Shown here piece by piece: positions 1 to 10,326 of a stretch of DNA of 64,000 nucleotides. Origin of the DNA: Verticillium longisporum (taxonomy: Eukaryota > Ascomycota > Sordariomycetes > Glomerellales > Plectosphaerellaceae); NCBI GenBank assembly GCA_019188255.1, contig JAETXT010000009.1, positions 496,001 through 560,000 on the forward strand, in the 5' to 3' direction. The notes under the pieces are model-generated. The model was not told the DNA's origin and did not search any database. It was given only the letters and a program-made list of their open reading frames with translations. The position numbers and the translations under genes were made by a program. Positions within the stretch are counted from its first letter, which is position 1. The number at the start of each line of letters is the position of its first letter.

Positions 1-420
1 CAGAGAGCGATTCAAAATAGGATGTGTAGTTAACCACCAGCTATGACCGTCAGCTTCTGGTGGAACATAAGATCACAAATCACCCACAAGCATGGCGAGC
101 TTCACGCTTCCCCAGACCAAAGCGGCGATTTCCGGGTGGGACGAGACGAATGTTCCAATCACGGTGGAGAATGCTTGGACAGAGTCAAGAACGGGGCGGA
201 GACGATTGGCAACACTGCGGCCCTTCTTCAACTGGTTTTCCTTATCCAGCTGAGCAGTGAAGGTTGCGACTGTGTCAGCACCTTGGATGGCGCCGATTAG
301 ATTGAGTTTGCTACGTTGTTGATCTGTCAATATGCTCTGAAAGTCCCTGACGGCATCTTCTAACGAACTATGCAGGTCCGGGGACGCCGCAGCCGAAGAC
401 GAAGCTATGGCTGGTGACAT
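1..420 (-). CDS. Fungal STAND/NLR-like protein, N-terminal end only (runs off left edge)
   Basis: Only the 5' end is present: exon 1 at 88..420 (111 codons, ATG at 420), a 47-bp GT-AG intron at 41..87 (phase 0), and the start of exon 2 at 1..40, which continues outside the window. The residues include SHPEIAALVWGSVKLAML, then after the splice VVNYTSYFESL. This is the helical N-terminal signature (DUF7708-like) that precedes NACHT and ankyrin or WD40 repeats in many fungal NLR-like proteins. Those proteins are thought to act in non-self recognition and programmed cell death; the effector and repeat parts cannot be seen here. The unspliced frame would stop within the intron, which supports the splice. 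Family-level call fairly sure; exact architecture unknown. Confidence 0.7.
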
Positions 421-1739
421 TGTGCATCAGAGTGAACGACTACAAAGCCAAGCATGATATAGTTTGGTGAAAATAACTCGAAGACCACAGCCGAAAATCC
501 TATATTTATAGTGTAGTGCGGGGTAGCTGCCCATGTGACTTTGTGCGACCAACACGTCCAGTTCGTTCGGGAACGAGAGGTAGATTGACAACGTCATCAT
601 CACGCAGCTTCTGCATCTACAAATGGCGTTGGAACTCTTATATCTTAAGGTCATGGCTGTTTCACAAAAAACCGGTTTGATTCGCATTCAGTAAGTATTT
701 CCAACGGTCATTGATTGTCAGCAGCAGGCGTCTTAGCAGCTTGCTATCTAGAAGCTGATCCCACCGTCATTCTATCCCAGCCTCGTCTGTATTTCCCTCC
801 CACATATCTCTTGCAATCTTGAATTGGCCTCAAATTAAAAGAGACTCACGGCAGAAAGCAAAGCCGCCCAGTTATATCGTAGAGAGCCAGGGAAGGGACC
901 GAACGCAGCGAGGAACTGGTTATAAGGAGGGCCAACGGGCCACAGTTCGAGAGAGGGCATCGATGATTCGACTTATCTAGAGCCCTGCCAGAGCGTGGTT
1001 TGAACAGAGTGAAGAGGTCTTCCGCACTAGGTCCGCAGGCAATAGATAGTAGGTATGCGGGTGAAACACGTCTGAATTCTGGCCCTCCGCAGCTAGGAGG
1101 GCCCTCCGCAATCCTTATATACACGTTGTCGTAGTCCCTAGCCCCTAACCAGCCCCCTGCTCCGTGGCTTCGCAGGGGCTCCTGACAAGCCCCCTGATAA
1201 ATCAACAGTCATTCCCTTCACTGACTGCTAGATTCCTTTCACAGGGCCCTAGATATTAGTAGGGTTCAGATTCCGGATGAATTATATACTATCGCTTGAT
1301 CGCACTATGCCTACCAAGGAGCTTTCAAGCAGGCTGTTACGACGGCTTCTTTTTGCTTCCGAGTCCCTGGTGTCGTTTTCGGACTTATAGATAGGGCGTC
1401 AAGTACTTTTACGGGGTTGCTCGTAAGTAAAAAGGAATCTCCCACAGCAGGTGGTGTGTATTTGCTGAGCTGAGGCCAATCCAAAGCTTCAAATGGATAA
1501 CAAGAAGTTCCAACATCACATGCTCGCACAGTCTCAATGCAGTAGGCTCGAGCAAGACGCCCGGCTTCCTTTCATTCTTGTCCTGATGACTACTTTACCC
1601 TCGCCCCGGGCCGTGGTCCAAGGGGGCCTGCACTGATGAGGAGCGCCCCTGATCTCCTCAGTAGCTATATCCTAGCCTGCCTCCTGCCTTCTGTGGCCGA
1701 CTGGCCATGCAGTCCGAGGCTGTATCCGAGGCTGTAGTG
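421..1739. other. Non-coding stretch with a possible LTR remnant
   Basis: No convincing gene. ORFs up to 119 codons exist on the minus strand but show no recognisable family and lie in what may be an LTR remnant (listed separately). The first part (421-840) would hold the promoter of the left-edge gene. Confidence 0.5.
845..1187 (-). mobile_element. Possible solo-LTR remnant
   Basis: Read on the minus strand, the segment begins near 1187 with TGTCAGGAGCCCC, has a TATATAAGG box at 1113..1121 and GC-rich direct and inverted repeats around GGAGGGCCCTCC (about 1081-1111). This composition resembles the LTRs of fungal Ty3/gypsy elements. No internal region, second LTR or convincing target-site duplication was found, so the borders and the identity are guesses. 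Confidence 0.22.
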
Positions 1740-3105
1740 AACCCAACTTTTGCCCGCAGCTATACCACCCTTCCATCAACCCATTCACACTTCCGCCGTG
1801 GATGGAAAGAATGCAGACCATTGCCGAATGGAATGACGACTCAACATCGACGCGTGTCGACCAGGACGCGATGGTGCGCATCGCCGTCAGCAGCTCGGCA
1901 CGAAACGAGCTGGTCGGGGTCGGCGGAGTCATCGAGGGACCAGGAACGGTGCCCGAGACCTTTTCTTTCACCCACGGCATGAGGACCGATCAGAACCCGT
2001 TTTCCGGAGAACTCGTGGCGGCGGCGCACGCGCTGCGGTTTCTGCCACAGCTAAGGGGCCAGAGGGTAACGTTACTGACAAGTAACAAAGCCGCGGTGCT
2101 GACACTTCGAAACCCCCGTCAACAATCTGGACAAGAGTACGTTCGCTGCATCTACGAAGCGGTCACTCGACTTCGAGAGACCGGAAACACCATCGCAGCC
2201 GTTTGGCTGCCTAGTCATCTCGAGGACGACCTCCTGAAGAGAGCGAAAGGAGAAGCACGCAAGGCCAGCCGAGAGGGCGCCTCACCAGAAAAGCAGTTCC
2301 CGAAGATGCGGTCCACCACCCTCAATGCTGCAAGACGCAAACTACGTGTAGAGAGACGACTACCGGACAAGGTTGGAAAACTCTCGAAGGAAATAGATAT
2401 AGCTCTTCCTGGCAAGCACACTCGAGAACTATACAACAACCTTTCCTGGATAGAAGCGAGCATGCTGGCCCAGCTCAGGACAGGCATGGCGAGGCTCAAC
2501 GCGTCACTTTTCCGAATCAAGGCAGTAGCGTCAGCCCAATGCGCATGCGGACACGCGAGAGAGACGGTAGAGCACTTCCTCCTTCGATGCACACGGTGGG
2601 CAACACAACGCGCCGAGACACTCATGTGCCCTGGCGCACAAAGAGACAACGTTTCTTTCCACCTGGGAGGAAAGACAACATCAGATGGTGATGACTGGAA
2701 GCCAAACATGAAAGCAGTCCGAGCTACGATACGCTTTGCGAAGGCCACGGGCCGGCTAGAGAATGTGTGATCCTTGATGAGACCTATCACGGCAACCCCC
2801 CTTCCCTACTAATCGAACCTAACACCCACACCTCGTGTCAATAACAGCAGGCGCCGCTTCAGTCGCCGTAGATAGGACTCTGAACACTTGAAGAATAGCC
2901 TTCAAGCAGCTTGCCAATACAATCTAAACCCCATGAGAAACCGGCGGAAAGACAGAAGACGAGAAAGCAAGAGCGGAAAGACGACCCCTTATGGGCTTGG
3001 GAGTTTCGGACAGACTACAGGAAGCGACCATGTACAATAGCGAATAGTGCCTTATTGGCTCTAGGCCACCAGGCGTAATAAACTTGTGTGTGTGTATACC
3101 ACCCT
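1740..3105 (+). mobile_element. Tad1-type LINE retrotransposon, 5'-truncated copy
   Basis: The open frame at 1802..2770 is the C-terminal RNase H plus zinc-knuckle part of a Tad1-type LINE ORF2; the endonuclease and reverse transcriptase are absent. An in-frame stop at 1739..1741 limits the frame upstream. After the ORF, non-coding sequence runs to about 3105 and ends near AATAAACTTGTGTGTGTG, which probably is the 3' UTR and tail. 5' truncation is the usual result of incomplete target-primed reverse transcription. The copy is not strongly AT-biased, so heavy RIP mutation is not evident. Confidence 0.7.
1802..2770 (+). pseudogene. LINE ORF2 C-terminus: RNase H and CCHC-type zinc knuckle
   Basis: 322 codons. 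Residues about 20-130 form an RNase H-like domain: a GGVIEG strand, then FSGELVAAAHAL with the catalytic-type Glu, and later strands through VWLPSH. Residues about 190-270 hold the LINE C-terminal signature, including QLRTGMARLN and the metal-binding CACGHARETVEHFLLRC (Cys-X-Cys...His...Cys). The RNase H would degrade the RNA strand during retrotransposition. Because the reverse transcriptase and endonuclease are missing, this is a dead fragment even though its frame is open. The in-frame Met at 1802 is probably internal to the former ORF2. Confidence 0.75.
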
Positions 3106-3172
3106 TTATCCCATTTGCCCAATTTTTCCTCAACTGACTTCTGGTCTACAGATCATCCATTAATAACGACGC

Positions 3173-5391
3173 TCACGACCTCTCGAGCGCCTCGAGCTCC
3201 TTGAGGACTGACGACTTGGTCGTAATCTTCTTCATCTGCGTGTCCTCGAGCTTCTCGCCGCCGGCGAGACGCATCTCGAGGTCCTCGATGGCCCGCATCT
3301 TTTTCTGCAGGCTGCGAATTTTCTTGGCGTCCGGGTTCTGCGACATGTCGACGGCAGCACCGCCGGCGGCGGCGCCGCCCCGCCGGCCATCTTGCAAGGT
3401 CGGGACGGGAGGGGCGCCGGTCTGTCCGCGCGCCCTGGTGCTCCTGTTGCGGCGGCCGGGGTTCCTCGACTGGCTGCGAAGGGTCTGGCGGTGCTGACCG
3501 CCACCGCGACGCTCGGGGCTGCGTCCGTCGCTGCCGGAACCAGAGCGGTGGTCGTGCGAGGGAGGCGCCAGAGAGGCTCCGCCGTTAGCGTATCCTCCCT
3601 CGCGGCCGTGACCGCGGCCGTCTCCACGGCCCTGACCGTGCTGTCCCTGGCCCTGGCCCTGCGGCTGACCCTCACCCTCGCCGTCCTTGCCCTTGCGGCC
3701 GCCTCGCTTCTTCTTGTTCTTCTGCGCCGCCTTTGACAAGTTCTCATCGCCATCGGCAGGCGCGGCGCCCGGAATGGCGGGCGCGGCACCGGGCACGCCC
3801 TGGGCAAACTCGGCACCTGGAACGCCGCGACGGGGACGACCGAAGCCGTTAGCTCCAATGGGCGTCGCGCCGTTGGTCGGACCATAGCCACTGCCCACGA
3901 CATGAACTGAGCCGCCCTCGTCCTCGCGCTTGAAGTGCAGAGGCGTGGCGAGGCCACGAGCGCCGGGGGCGGTAGGCACCGGCGGGCTTGCTAGGCGTCT
4001 TGATGGTGCCGAGGTAGGTCGTCGCCGACGAGTGAGGCGTGGGCACGGGGCTCAGAGGGTCGCCGCCGGCCACGGCATCCAGGGCCATGGGCCTCCACAA
4101 AACGTTGTACAGCTCGGTCATGTCCTCATTGTACATGATGCTACCGCCAACGTGCCACAGCTTTATGCCGTTGTCGACACGGAGACGAGGGGACGTGGTG
4201 GCGGTCAGGATGTAGCGGCTGTCGGGGCTCCAGACGCAGATGCTCGGGTTGCCACTCTCAATAGTCGTGACCTTGCGGAAGTCTTTCTCGAGGTCGTACA
4301 CATCAATCTGGCCTGCCAGATTGCCAAAACCGGCGAGCAGGGCGAAGCGGCCGGTGGGCGAGAAGATGATGGTGTTACGGGGGCCGAGGGGGAACGAGTG
4401 GGTGGGGACGGCACGGTGGTTGAAGATGACCGATTTGGCGGGCATGTAGCCGTAGATGACGCCAAACTCTTTCGAATTAGGCGACCACGTCACGTCGTGA
4501 ATGGGACCCTCCTTGTCGAGGGGTACGCGGGCGTCAAACGAGCCGTTGACACTCAGCAGGTACAGGGTCGTCTCGCCGTAGTAGCTCTTGTTCGACTTGT
4601 CGACGTCGGTCTGAGCCAACACAAGCAGGCTCGTGCCCTTGTTGTTCCACTTGAGCTGGACCTTGCCGCCCTTGAAGAAGGTCTTCTGGGAGATGGGCTG
4701 GGCGAACTGCGGGACGCTGTAGACCTTGACGGCTGCGGGTTGGCCCTGCGAGGGATCAGTCAGCATCAACGAGTCAAACATGAGATGGTCATGAAGATAT
4801 TCATACCTTGCGCTCCGAGATGAAGACGGCAACAGAGTGGTTGTTGCTAGGCGCGAGGGCAAAGGTGGTGACACCCTCGACGCGCAGCTTGTTCCAGACG
4901 GTGCCGAGATCGTGGCTCTCGTAGAACTGGACTTCGTTGGTGACCTGGCGGGCGCAGAACTTCTCGTCGGCGGTGTACTGCAGGTTCCAGCCTCCCTGAG
5001 ACTTTTGGACGTAGCGGCCCAGGGGCTGCTTCTCCTCGGCGGGCACACCGTCCTCAATGGTGCGCCAGACCTTCAGGTTCTTGGTGGCATCGCCATTCTC
5101 ATCCTTGCCGGGGCGCTCCCAGGTGACGAGGAAGGTGCCGAGGGGCGAGAAGCCGAGCTCGTAAACGTTGGCGATGGGCAGAGACAGCACGGGGGTGCCG
5201 TCGGCAGCATTGACAACGGAGACGAGCTTGGGATCGGCCCAGGCGAAATAGCGACCACAGGGTGAGTACTCACAACACCGGTTGTTCCCTTCGGGGTTGG
5301 TGAACCCAGCGAGCGGCGCATAGACGGGCGCGGCATCGGTGACACCAATGTGCTTCTGGGTTCGGTAGGCAAACTGCAAAGGGGACGCCAT
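3173..5391 (-). CDS. Eukaryotic translation initiation factor 2A (eIF2A), one frameshift in the consensus
   Basis: Two exons: 4807..5391 (195 codons, MASPLQFAYRTQ start) and 3173..4745, with a 61-bp phase-0 intron at 4746..4806. The product of about 718 residues has an N-terminal beta-propeller (blades through SPCGRYFAW, FSPLGTFLVTW, WNNKGTSLLVLAQTDVD, WSPNSKEFGVIYGYMPA and FSPTGRFALLAGFGNL), then a basic, Gly/Gln-rich tail and a C-terminal helix ending ELEALERS. eIF2A binds initiator tRNA and 40S subunits in non-canonical initiation. The reading frame breaks at a G5 run (plus strand, 3966..3970; codons for AYRP then GARG): one base too many or two too few. The strong conservation on both sides argues for a consensus error. 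Upstream Mets in the same frame lie in CT-rich leader and were not used. Confidence 0.93.
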
Positions 5392-6250
5392 GACTAGTGA
5401 AAGTACAGCGCAAGTGGATTGCAGAAAGTCGAGAGGTTGCAGCGGGAGAGAACGTTCTTTTGAAGGGAGGGGAGGAATCGGTTGGATTTTTCTCGGTGGT
5501 CTTCTTGTTTCTTTCTCAAAGATGGCTTTGTGAGGTGGCTGAAGTTTGGTTTGCCGTGGACTTCTGATAGTTCGACACAAAGAGCTAATCTTTCGGTTCG
5601 AGGTGTGTGGGCTTTTGGTTGGGGTCGTCGTCGTCTTTTGACTGGTGATTCTGACCGAGCAATGGGGGGGTATCCTGGCTGCGTCCAAGAATGGATGCGG
5701 GAGCCAAGTTGTCTCGTCGGTGGACCTGAAGCAACAAGAAGCTTGCCTGTGCTGGAGAGCCTGATGACTCGGTGAAGGCGTGGGAAGAAGGTGACGTGTC
5801 TGGCGGTGGGCGAGCGAGGGCGATAGCGATGGCGATGAAGTATCGATCGATCGGCCGGCTGCTGGATGAGGCGGGAGTCGGTAGAGGAGAGAGTTTGGAT
5901 GATGGGAAGAAGAAAAAATCCGTAGAACGTCTGAGGGGGGGGGAGAGTGAGAAGATGGGAGACACCCAAAGGGGGAGAGGGGGAGGGGGGGGGGAAAGGT
6001 TGGCGCGAACCGGTGTGTGGTGATGTGGGCTGGAGGAGGAGTGGAAGGGAAAGAAGGGGAACGCGGCGAAGGCGGGTTTGGGATTTTTGTGATAGAGGAT
6101 TTTTCCCTGCCGTCGGTCGGTCGCCCGTCGCTGGTTGCTGGTCTGACAGGCAGGTACACTGGCGGCACACCTTGGCCAGGTAGGTACCTGCCTGCCTCCC
6201 TTGAGGTACCAAGTAAGGCGTCAAGGCAGGTAGCGCCGGAGCAAAGAGGT
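5392..6250 (-). promoter_or_regulatory. eIF2A leader/promoter: CT-rich tract and TAGGTACC-type motifs
   Basis: On the coding (minus) strand this stretch is strongly pyrimidine-rich (about 5440-6080), typical of fungal leaders of highly expressed genes. It includes C-runs matching the plus-strand G-runs at 5934..5943 and 5971..5995. Further upstream at about 6178..6210 lie two GGTACC cores (TAGGTACC and GAGGTACC), a motif repeated ahead of other housekeeping genes in this window. No clear TATA box. Confidence 0.4.
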
Positions 6251-8176
6251 AGCCTGGCGGCTGATGGCAGCTGGCCGATCGCCCCGCCGCGATCTCCTAG
6301 GGGCCTGCCACTGGACTGCCGGCGGACGGCGGGCGGAGGAAAAGAGGCTTAGGCTCGGCAGGCCCCTGGAGCTCTGACCTCAGCCGCCAATCAGGACAGG
6401 GATTCGCGGGTACGACCCCCCCACTGCGCTGCTGTGGCAGGCAGTGGATGGCAGTGGGCGGGCGATGCTGCCCAAACGTGGCTCATTGTTTGGCGGGGTC
6501 AATGTGGCTATCTATGTGCCTTATTGTTATTGATGGATGCTGCGTACCTATGGAACTAGACATTGAACGTGCCGTAATATTGTGGTTTGCTCGGCATCCA
6601 ATGAGGTGCGCATGATGACTGCTAGAATGAGAGTCAAATACGAACTGAAGGCATCCATCAGGGACTTTTCGCCCTACACACTGGTGCTCATGGGACCAAG
6701 GCCTGCTCCGGCAGAGATGAGGCAGACATGTGAATTTCCCCGCCAAGCGTCGCAATCCGCAAGGTGCACACGACTGGTTTCATTTCTGAGATTGCTCTCA
6801 TCGTGCCACGTGCAAGCAGTGGCGCTCACTCATCATTATCCTCGTTCGCGACACGAGAGATGATGTCTTGTCACCAATGGCATACAACCATATGTTGGGC
6901 CTTTGTGTTGACAGACTTTTGTGCTCTAGCTAGCTTTGCCGAGATACACCCCAAGGTTTGGTCCTATTGCTGGGTAGAGACGACAAGCGAAGGATGCGAC
7001 AGACGTGAGATCGCCAAGCTTTTTGCAAGGACCCTGCGGCGTACCATCTTATCGGTCGTGCTTATCTGCCCACGCTGTCGAGAAAACCAAGCATGGCATC
7101 GAGATGTGGGTAGCAAAGGGGAAAAAGGGTCGTGGCGACTGTGCCTCGTGCTGTCGAATCAAAGGCTCGCACAGTTTAATTGGCATTTGTGGGTCTGTCA
7201 ACGCTACAGTGCTGTGGCAGTCGACTTGGGCTCGCTGATTCTACAATTGACAATTCTGAGAGCATGACCGTCGTTGGACAAGTGAAATCTCCAAAAGCAT
7301 AGACTATCCGTTTTTGGGTAACTCGTCTCCCTTGAAAAAGTTAGAGACCGAAAAGCTAATAAGGTGTCCCGCTAATGCGGCCCTGGAGCAGTCAGCGTCC
7401 AGCAGACAGACGTTGTTGGGCTGCTGAAACAAAACGACAGGCCAAAACGTGCAGCCTCTTGGCCCGTGCATGGGGCTGGTGCGCGTGTAAATTGAGACGT
7501 GCAAGGTGAGGACCCGATGGTGCAGGTGCAGTTCGCCGGGGGCCTCCTGTAGCTGCACCAGGTGCCAGCAGTCAGCAGCCAGCAGCCAGCACCAGCAAGA
7601 GCAGAGTAGGAGCATCGGACAGGTACAGGCTGCGAGAAATTCCCTGGCCCCAAATCTTCAGGAGAAGCCCCCCCCCCCGTGATACGACACGCCTTTGGCA
7701 CACGACACGAACCTACATTGTCGATTCCTCAATCGCCTCCCTTTCTCCCACCCCCATCAACCCTCATCCACCGAATTGGATAGGGATCACTGCCGACCCT
7801 TCCCGATACCCCCTTGGGAGCCCTGTCCGCACACCGATCTTCCCGCTGCCACACCCACGGCGCCCCTCGAGTCAGTATTCAAGGTACCTCTGCACTATCG
7901 CCTCATTACCTGTCCACCCCTCGAACGCGTGGTCCAGCATTAGCTCAAGCCGCACCCTTCACAATTCGGTCTGGAGCTGCCTCGACACCCATCGCATAAC
8001 GCCGACTGCCCACCCATTGCCGCATCTGCATCGCGGCCATTCCACCAGACAGCGAGCCTGACACCCTTTTACGAGCGGGTCCCCCAGATACCGCCGCCGA
8101 CTGGACTTTAGGCACCACCCCCACGGCTCACACCTCGACAAACAACATCTCCCCTTTCCAGAACCAACATATCGCC
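6251..8176. other. Intergenic region, promoter side of the Vps74 gene
   Basis: I see no supported gene. The longest plus ORF (6764..7267, 167 codons) resembles no family and has no conserved pattern. The last 500 bases before 8177 are C-rich (many CCACCC/CACCC stretches) and read like the promoter and 5' UTR of the downstream GOLPH3/Vps74 gene. Confidence 0.5.
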
Positions 8177-9460
8177 ATGTCAGCAGCGCAAGGCGGTCTC
8201 ACGCGACGCCGCGGTGGAGGCGGTGGCGGCGGCGGTCCCGGCAACGAGACAGGCGAGGGCGCCAGCAATGCCGCCAGCCGTACAAACAGCTCTTCCAACT
8301 TCCGCGACAGCGCCCCCGAGACGAGCTATGAGAGCGGCGAGAACGGCCACAAGATCGCTTTTGACCCTCGTGACATCAGCGAGAGTGCCGAGCGCAGCAA
8401 ACAGCCCAAGCTGACTCTCATGGAGGAGGTCCTGCTGCTGGGCCTCAAGGATAAGCAGGTCGGTTTCTCTTCCTCCCTCCCTTTGGGACGAATTTGCGCC
8501 GACCGATAGCACGGGGGCAGAGGATAGAGCCCAATGTGACTGACCAGACGCAATGCAGGGATACCTCTCTTTCTGGAACGACAACATTTCGTATGCCCTC
8601 CGCGGCTGCATCGTCCTCGAGCTCGCCCTTCGCGGCCGCGTCAGCATGCAGAAGGGCCCCTCGAGGCGGCGCTTTCCCTCGCCGACCGCCTCATCGAAGT
8701 TATCGACGATACCCTGACAGGCGAGGTTCTCCTCGACGAGGCCCTCAAGATGATGAAGCAGAGCGAGAAGATGAGCGTCAGCTCTTGGGTGGACCTGATG
8801 AGCGGTAAGCACCACCATGCGTCAGGATCGAAGGGGCAGAGAGAAAAAGTTGGCTAACGGAACGCAGGCGAGACGTGGAACCTCATGAAGATTGGCTACC
8901 AACTAAAACAAGTTCGCGAGCGCCTCGCCAAGGGTCTCGTCGACAAGGGCATCCTCCGCACCGAGAAGCGCAACTTCCTCCTCTTCGACATGGCCACGCA
9001 CCCCGTCGCCGACGGCGGCGCCAAGGAAGAGATCCGCCGCCGTGTACGCCTCGTCCTGACCCAGCGCACCGTCGTCCTGCCCCCGTCGCAGTTCCTCCCC
9101 GAGAGCCTCGATTTCCGCTACGTCCGCACCCTGGCCATGGTCTGCGCCGCCTACGCCGCCAACGTGCTCGAGAACGCCCTGACGCCGCTCGGCCACGAGG
9201 CCCGCGAGCGCGCCTTTGCTCAGACCGACGAGCTGCTCGCCGACTACAGCCAGTGGCCCTTTGGCAAGAAGGCCGTCAACAACGGCATTGGCGCCAACCT
9301 GCCCCAGGCGGTGGCCGAGGTAAGATGACTGTTGCCACCCCCTCACCGCAGACTACTGACGAGCGCACAGGAATGCAACAACAACAAGGACAAGGAACTC
9401 CAGCTCGAGGTCGTCGCCGCGTGCCCCAGCGTCTTCACCCGCCTCGACTCCCTGCTATAA
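8177..9460 (+). CDS. VPS74: Vps74 / GOLPH3 Golgi phosphoprotein (PI4P-binding adaptor), one frameshift in the consensus
   Basis: Four exons: 8177..8458, 8559..8804, 8868..9319 and 9371..9460, all GT-AG. Expected length is about 356 residues. After a glycine-rich, disordered N-terminus comes the GPP34 fold: [22 protein letters not shown], then [31 protein letters not shown], the [20 protein letters not shown] segment and [12 protein letters not shown]. This protein binds PI4P and the tails of Golgi glycosyltransferases and keeps them in the Golgi by COPI recycling. In exon 2 the frame breaks at 8676..8678 (CCC where CCCC is expected, between RRRFP and LADRLIEVI). Everything around it is well conserved, so a one-base consensus deletion is the simplest reading. 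Confidence 0.95.
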
Positions 9461-9549
9461 ACTCCGACTTCATCCTACCGTACACAGCGTGCCTGGCGAT
9501 ATATCCGGGCTGACGACCATTTGAAACAAAACATTCTCGCGTCATGGAG

Positions 9550-9611
9550 CTGCACACCTCATGGGCTGCACACCTCATGGGCTGCACACCTCATGGGCTG
9601 CACACCTCGTG
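9550..9611. repeat. 16-bp tandem repeat, about 3.9 copies
   Basis: Unit CTGCACACCTCATGGG; three perfect copies at 9550..9597 and a final variant copy. It lies about 90 bp after the Vps74 stop, in the probable 3' UTR. Confidence 0.9.
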
Positions 9612-10326
9612 AAGTCCCACGTTCCGACACCCACGCCTCCCCGACCCTCCAGCACATCGATCAAAAGTGAGGCCATGAAAAATTAGTTGCGAAGTAATGA
9701 CGGCGGACGAGAGAAGGAGAAAGGGACGGAACGAAAGGGTGGATCACAGCCAGAGAGGGGGTCATGATGGGCAGCAAGGGGTGTATTTCCCTTGAGGTGC
9801 TAGAAGACCTTGGGGGGCTGGCAGAGTCGAATCTCGAAATGTAGCCAAGGCGAAGGGAAGGACGTGGGATCATGTCGTGACCTAGCTCCTGTGTTGTTCT
9901 CTATTCTCAAGCTTTCTTTTCTTTCCTGGTCGTGTGCCTTGTTCTGCTGCCGTTCTGTGTCATGATATATGGGTATGACTTGCGGTCCTGTGTGTTTGGC
10001 TGTTGGATGAAGCATGCCTACGAATGAGCTTTTGAGATGCGATTGTGCTTGATCAGTGAGGCCGTTCAGCGAACAAAACACGAGAAGAATCATTGGCAAA
10101 GTTACATGTCTCGATTCATGGCTATTTGTTTCCGCCGCCTCCCCTTTTTCATGATGCAGCATGTAACACGAAGAAAATGAAGACAAAAACCAAAAGATAT
10201 GTGGACAGCGCCGCCAACGCCCATTGCGAAAGAACAAGCTCGATCCGCTCACACATCATACACCGCGCCGGAGGCCCGCTGTGCCCTTTTCCCCCTCAGA
10301 CGAGCGGCCGACAGCGACAGCTGCCT
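9612..10326. other. Intergenic region between convergent Vps74 and SURF6 genes
   Basis: Holds the two 3' UTRs. Nothing else recognisable; the ORFs here have no conserved sequence. Confidence 0.5.

Noticed and set aside
3930..4823. 297-codon plus-strand ORF
   Set aside because: Antisense shadow of eIF2A.
6764..7267. 167-codon ORF as a gene
   Set aside because: No conserved pattern, signal peptide or codon bias like the neighbours.
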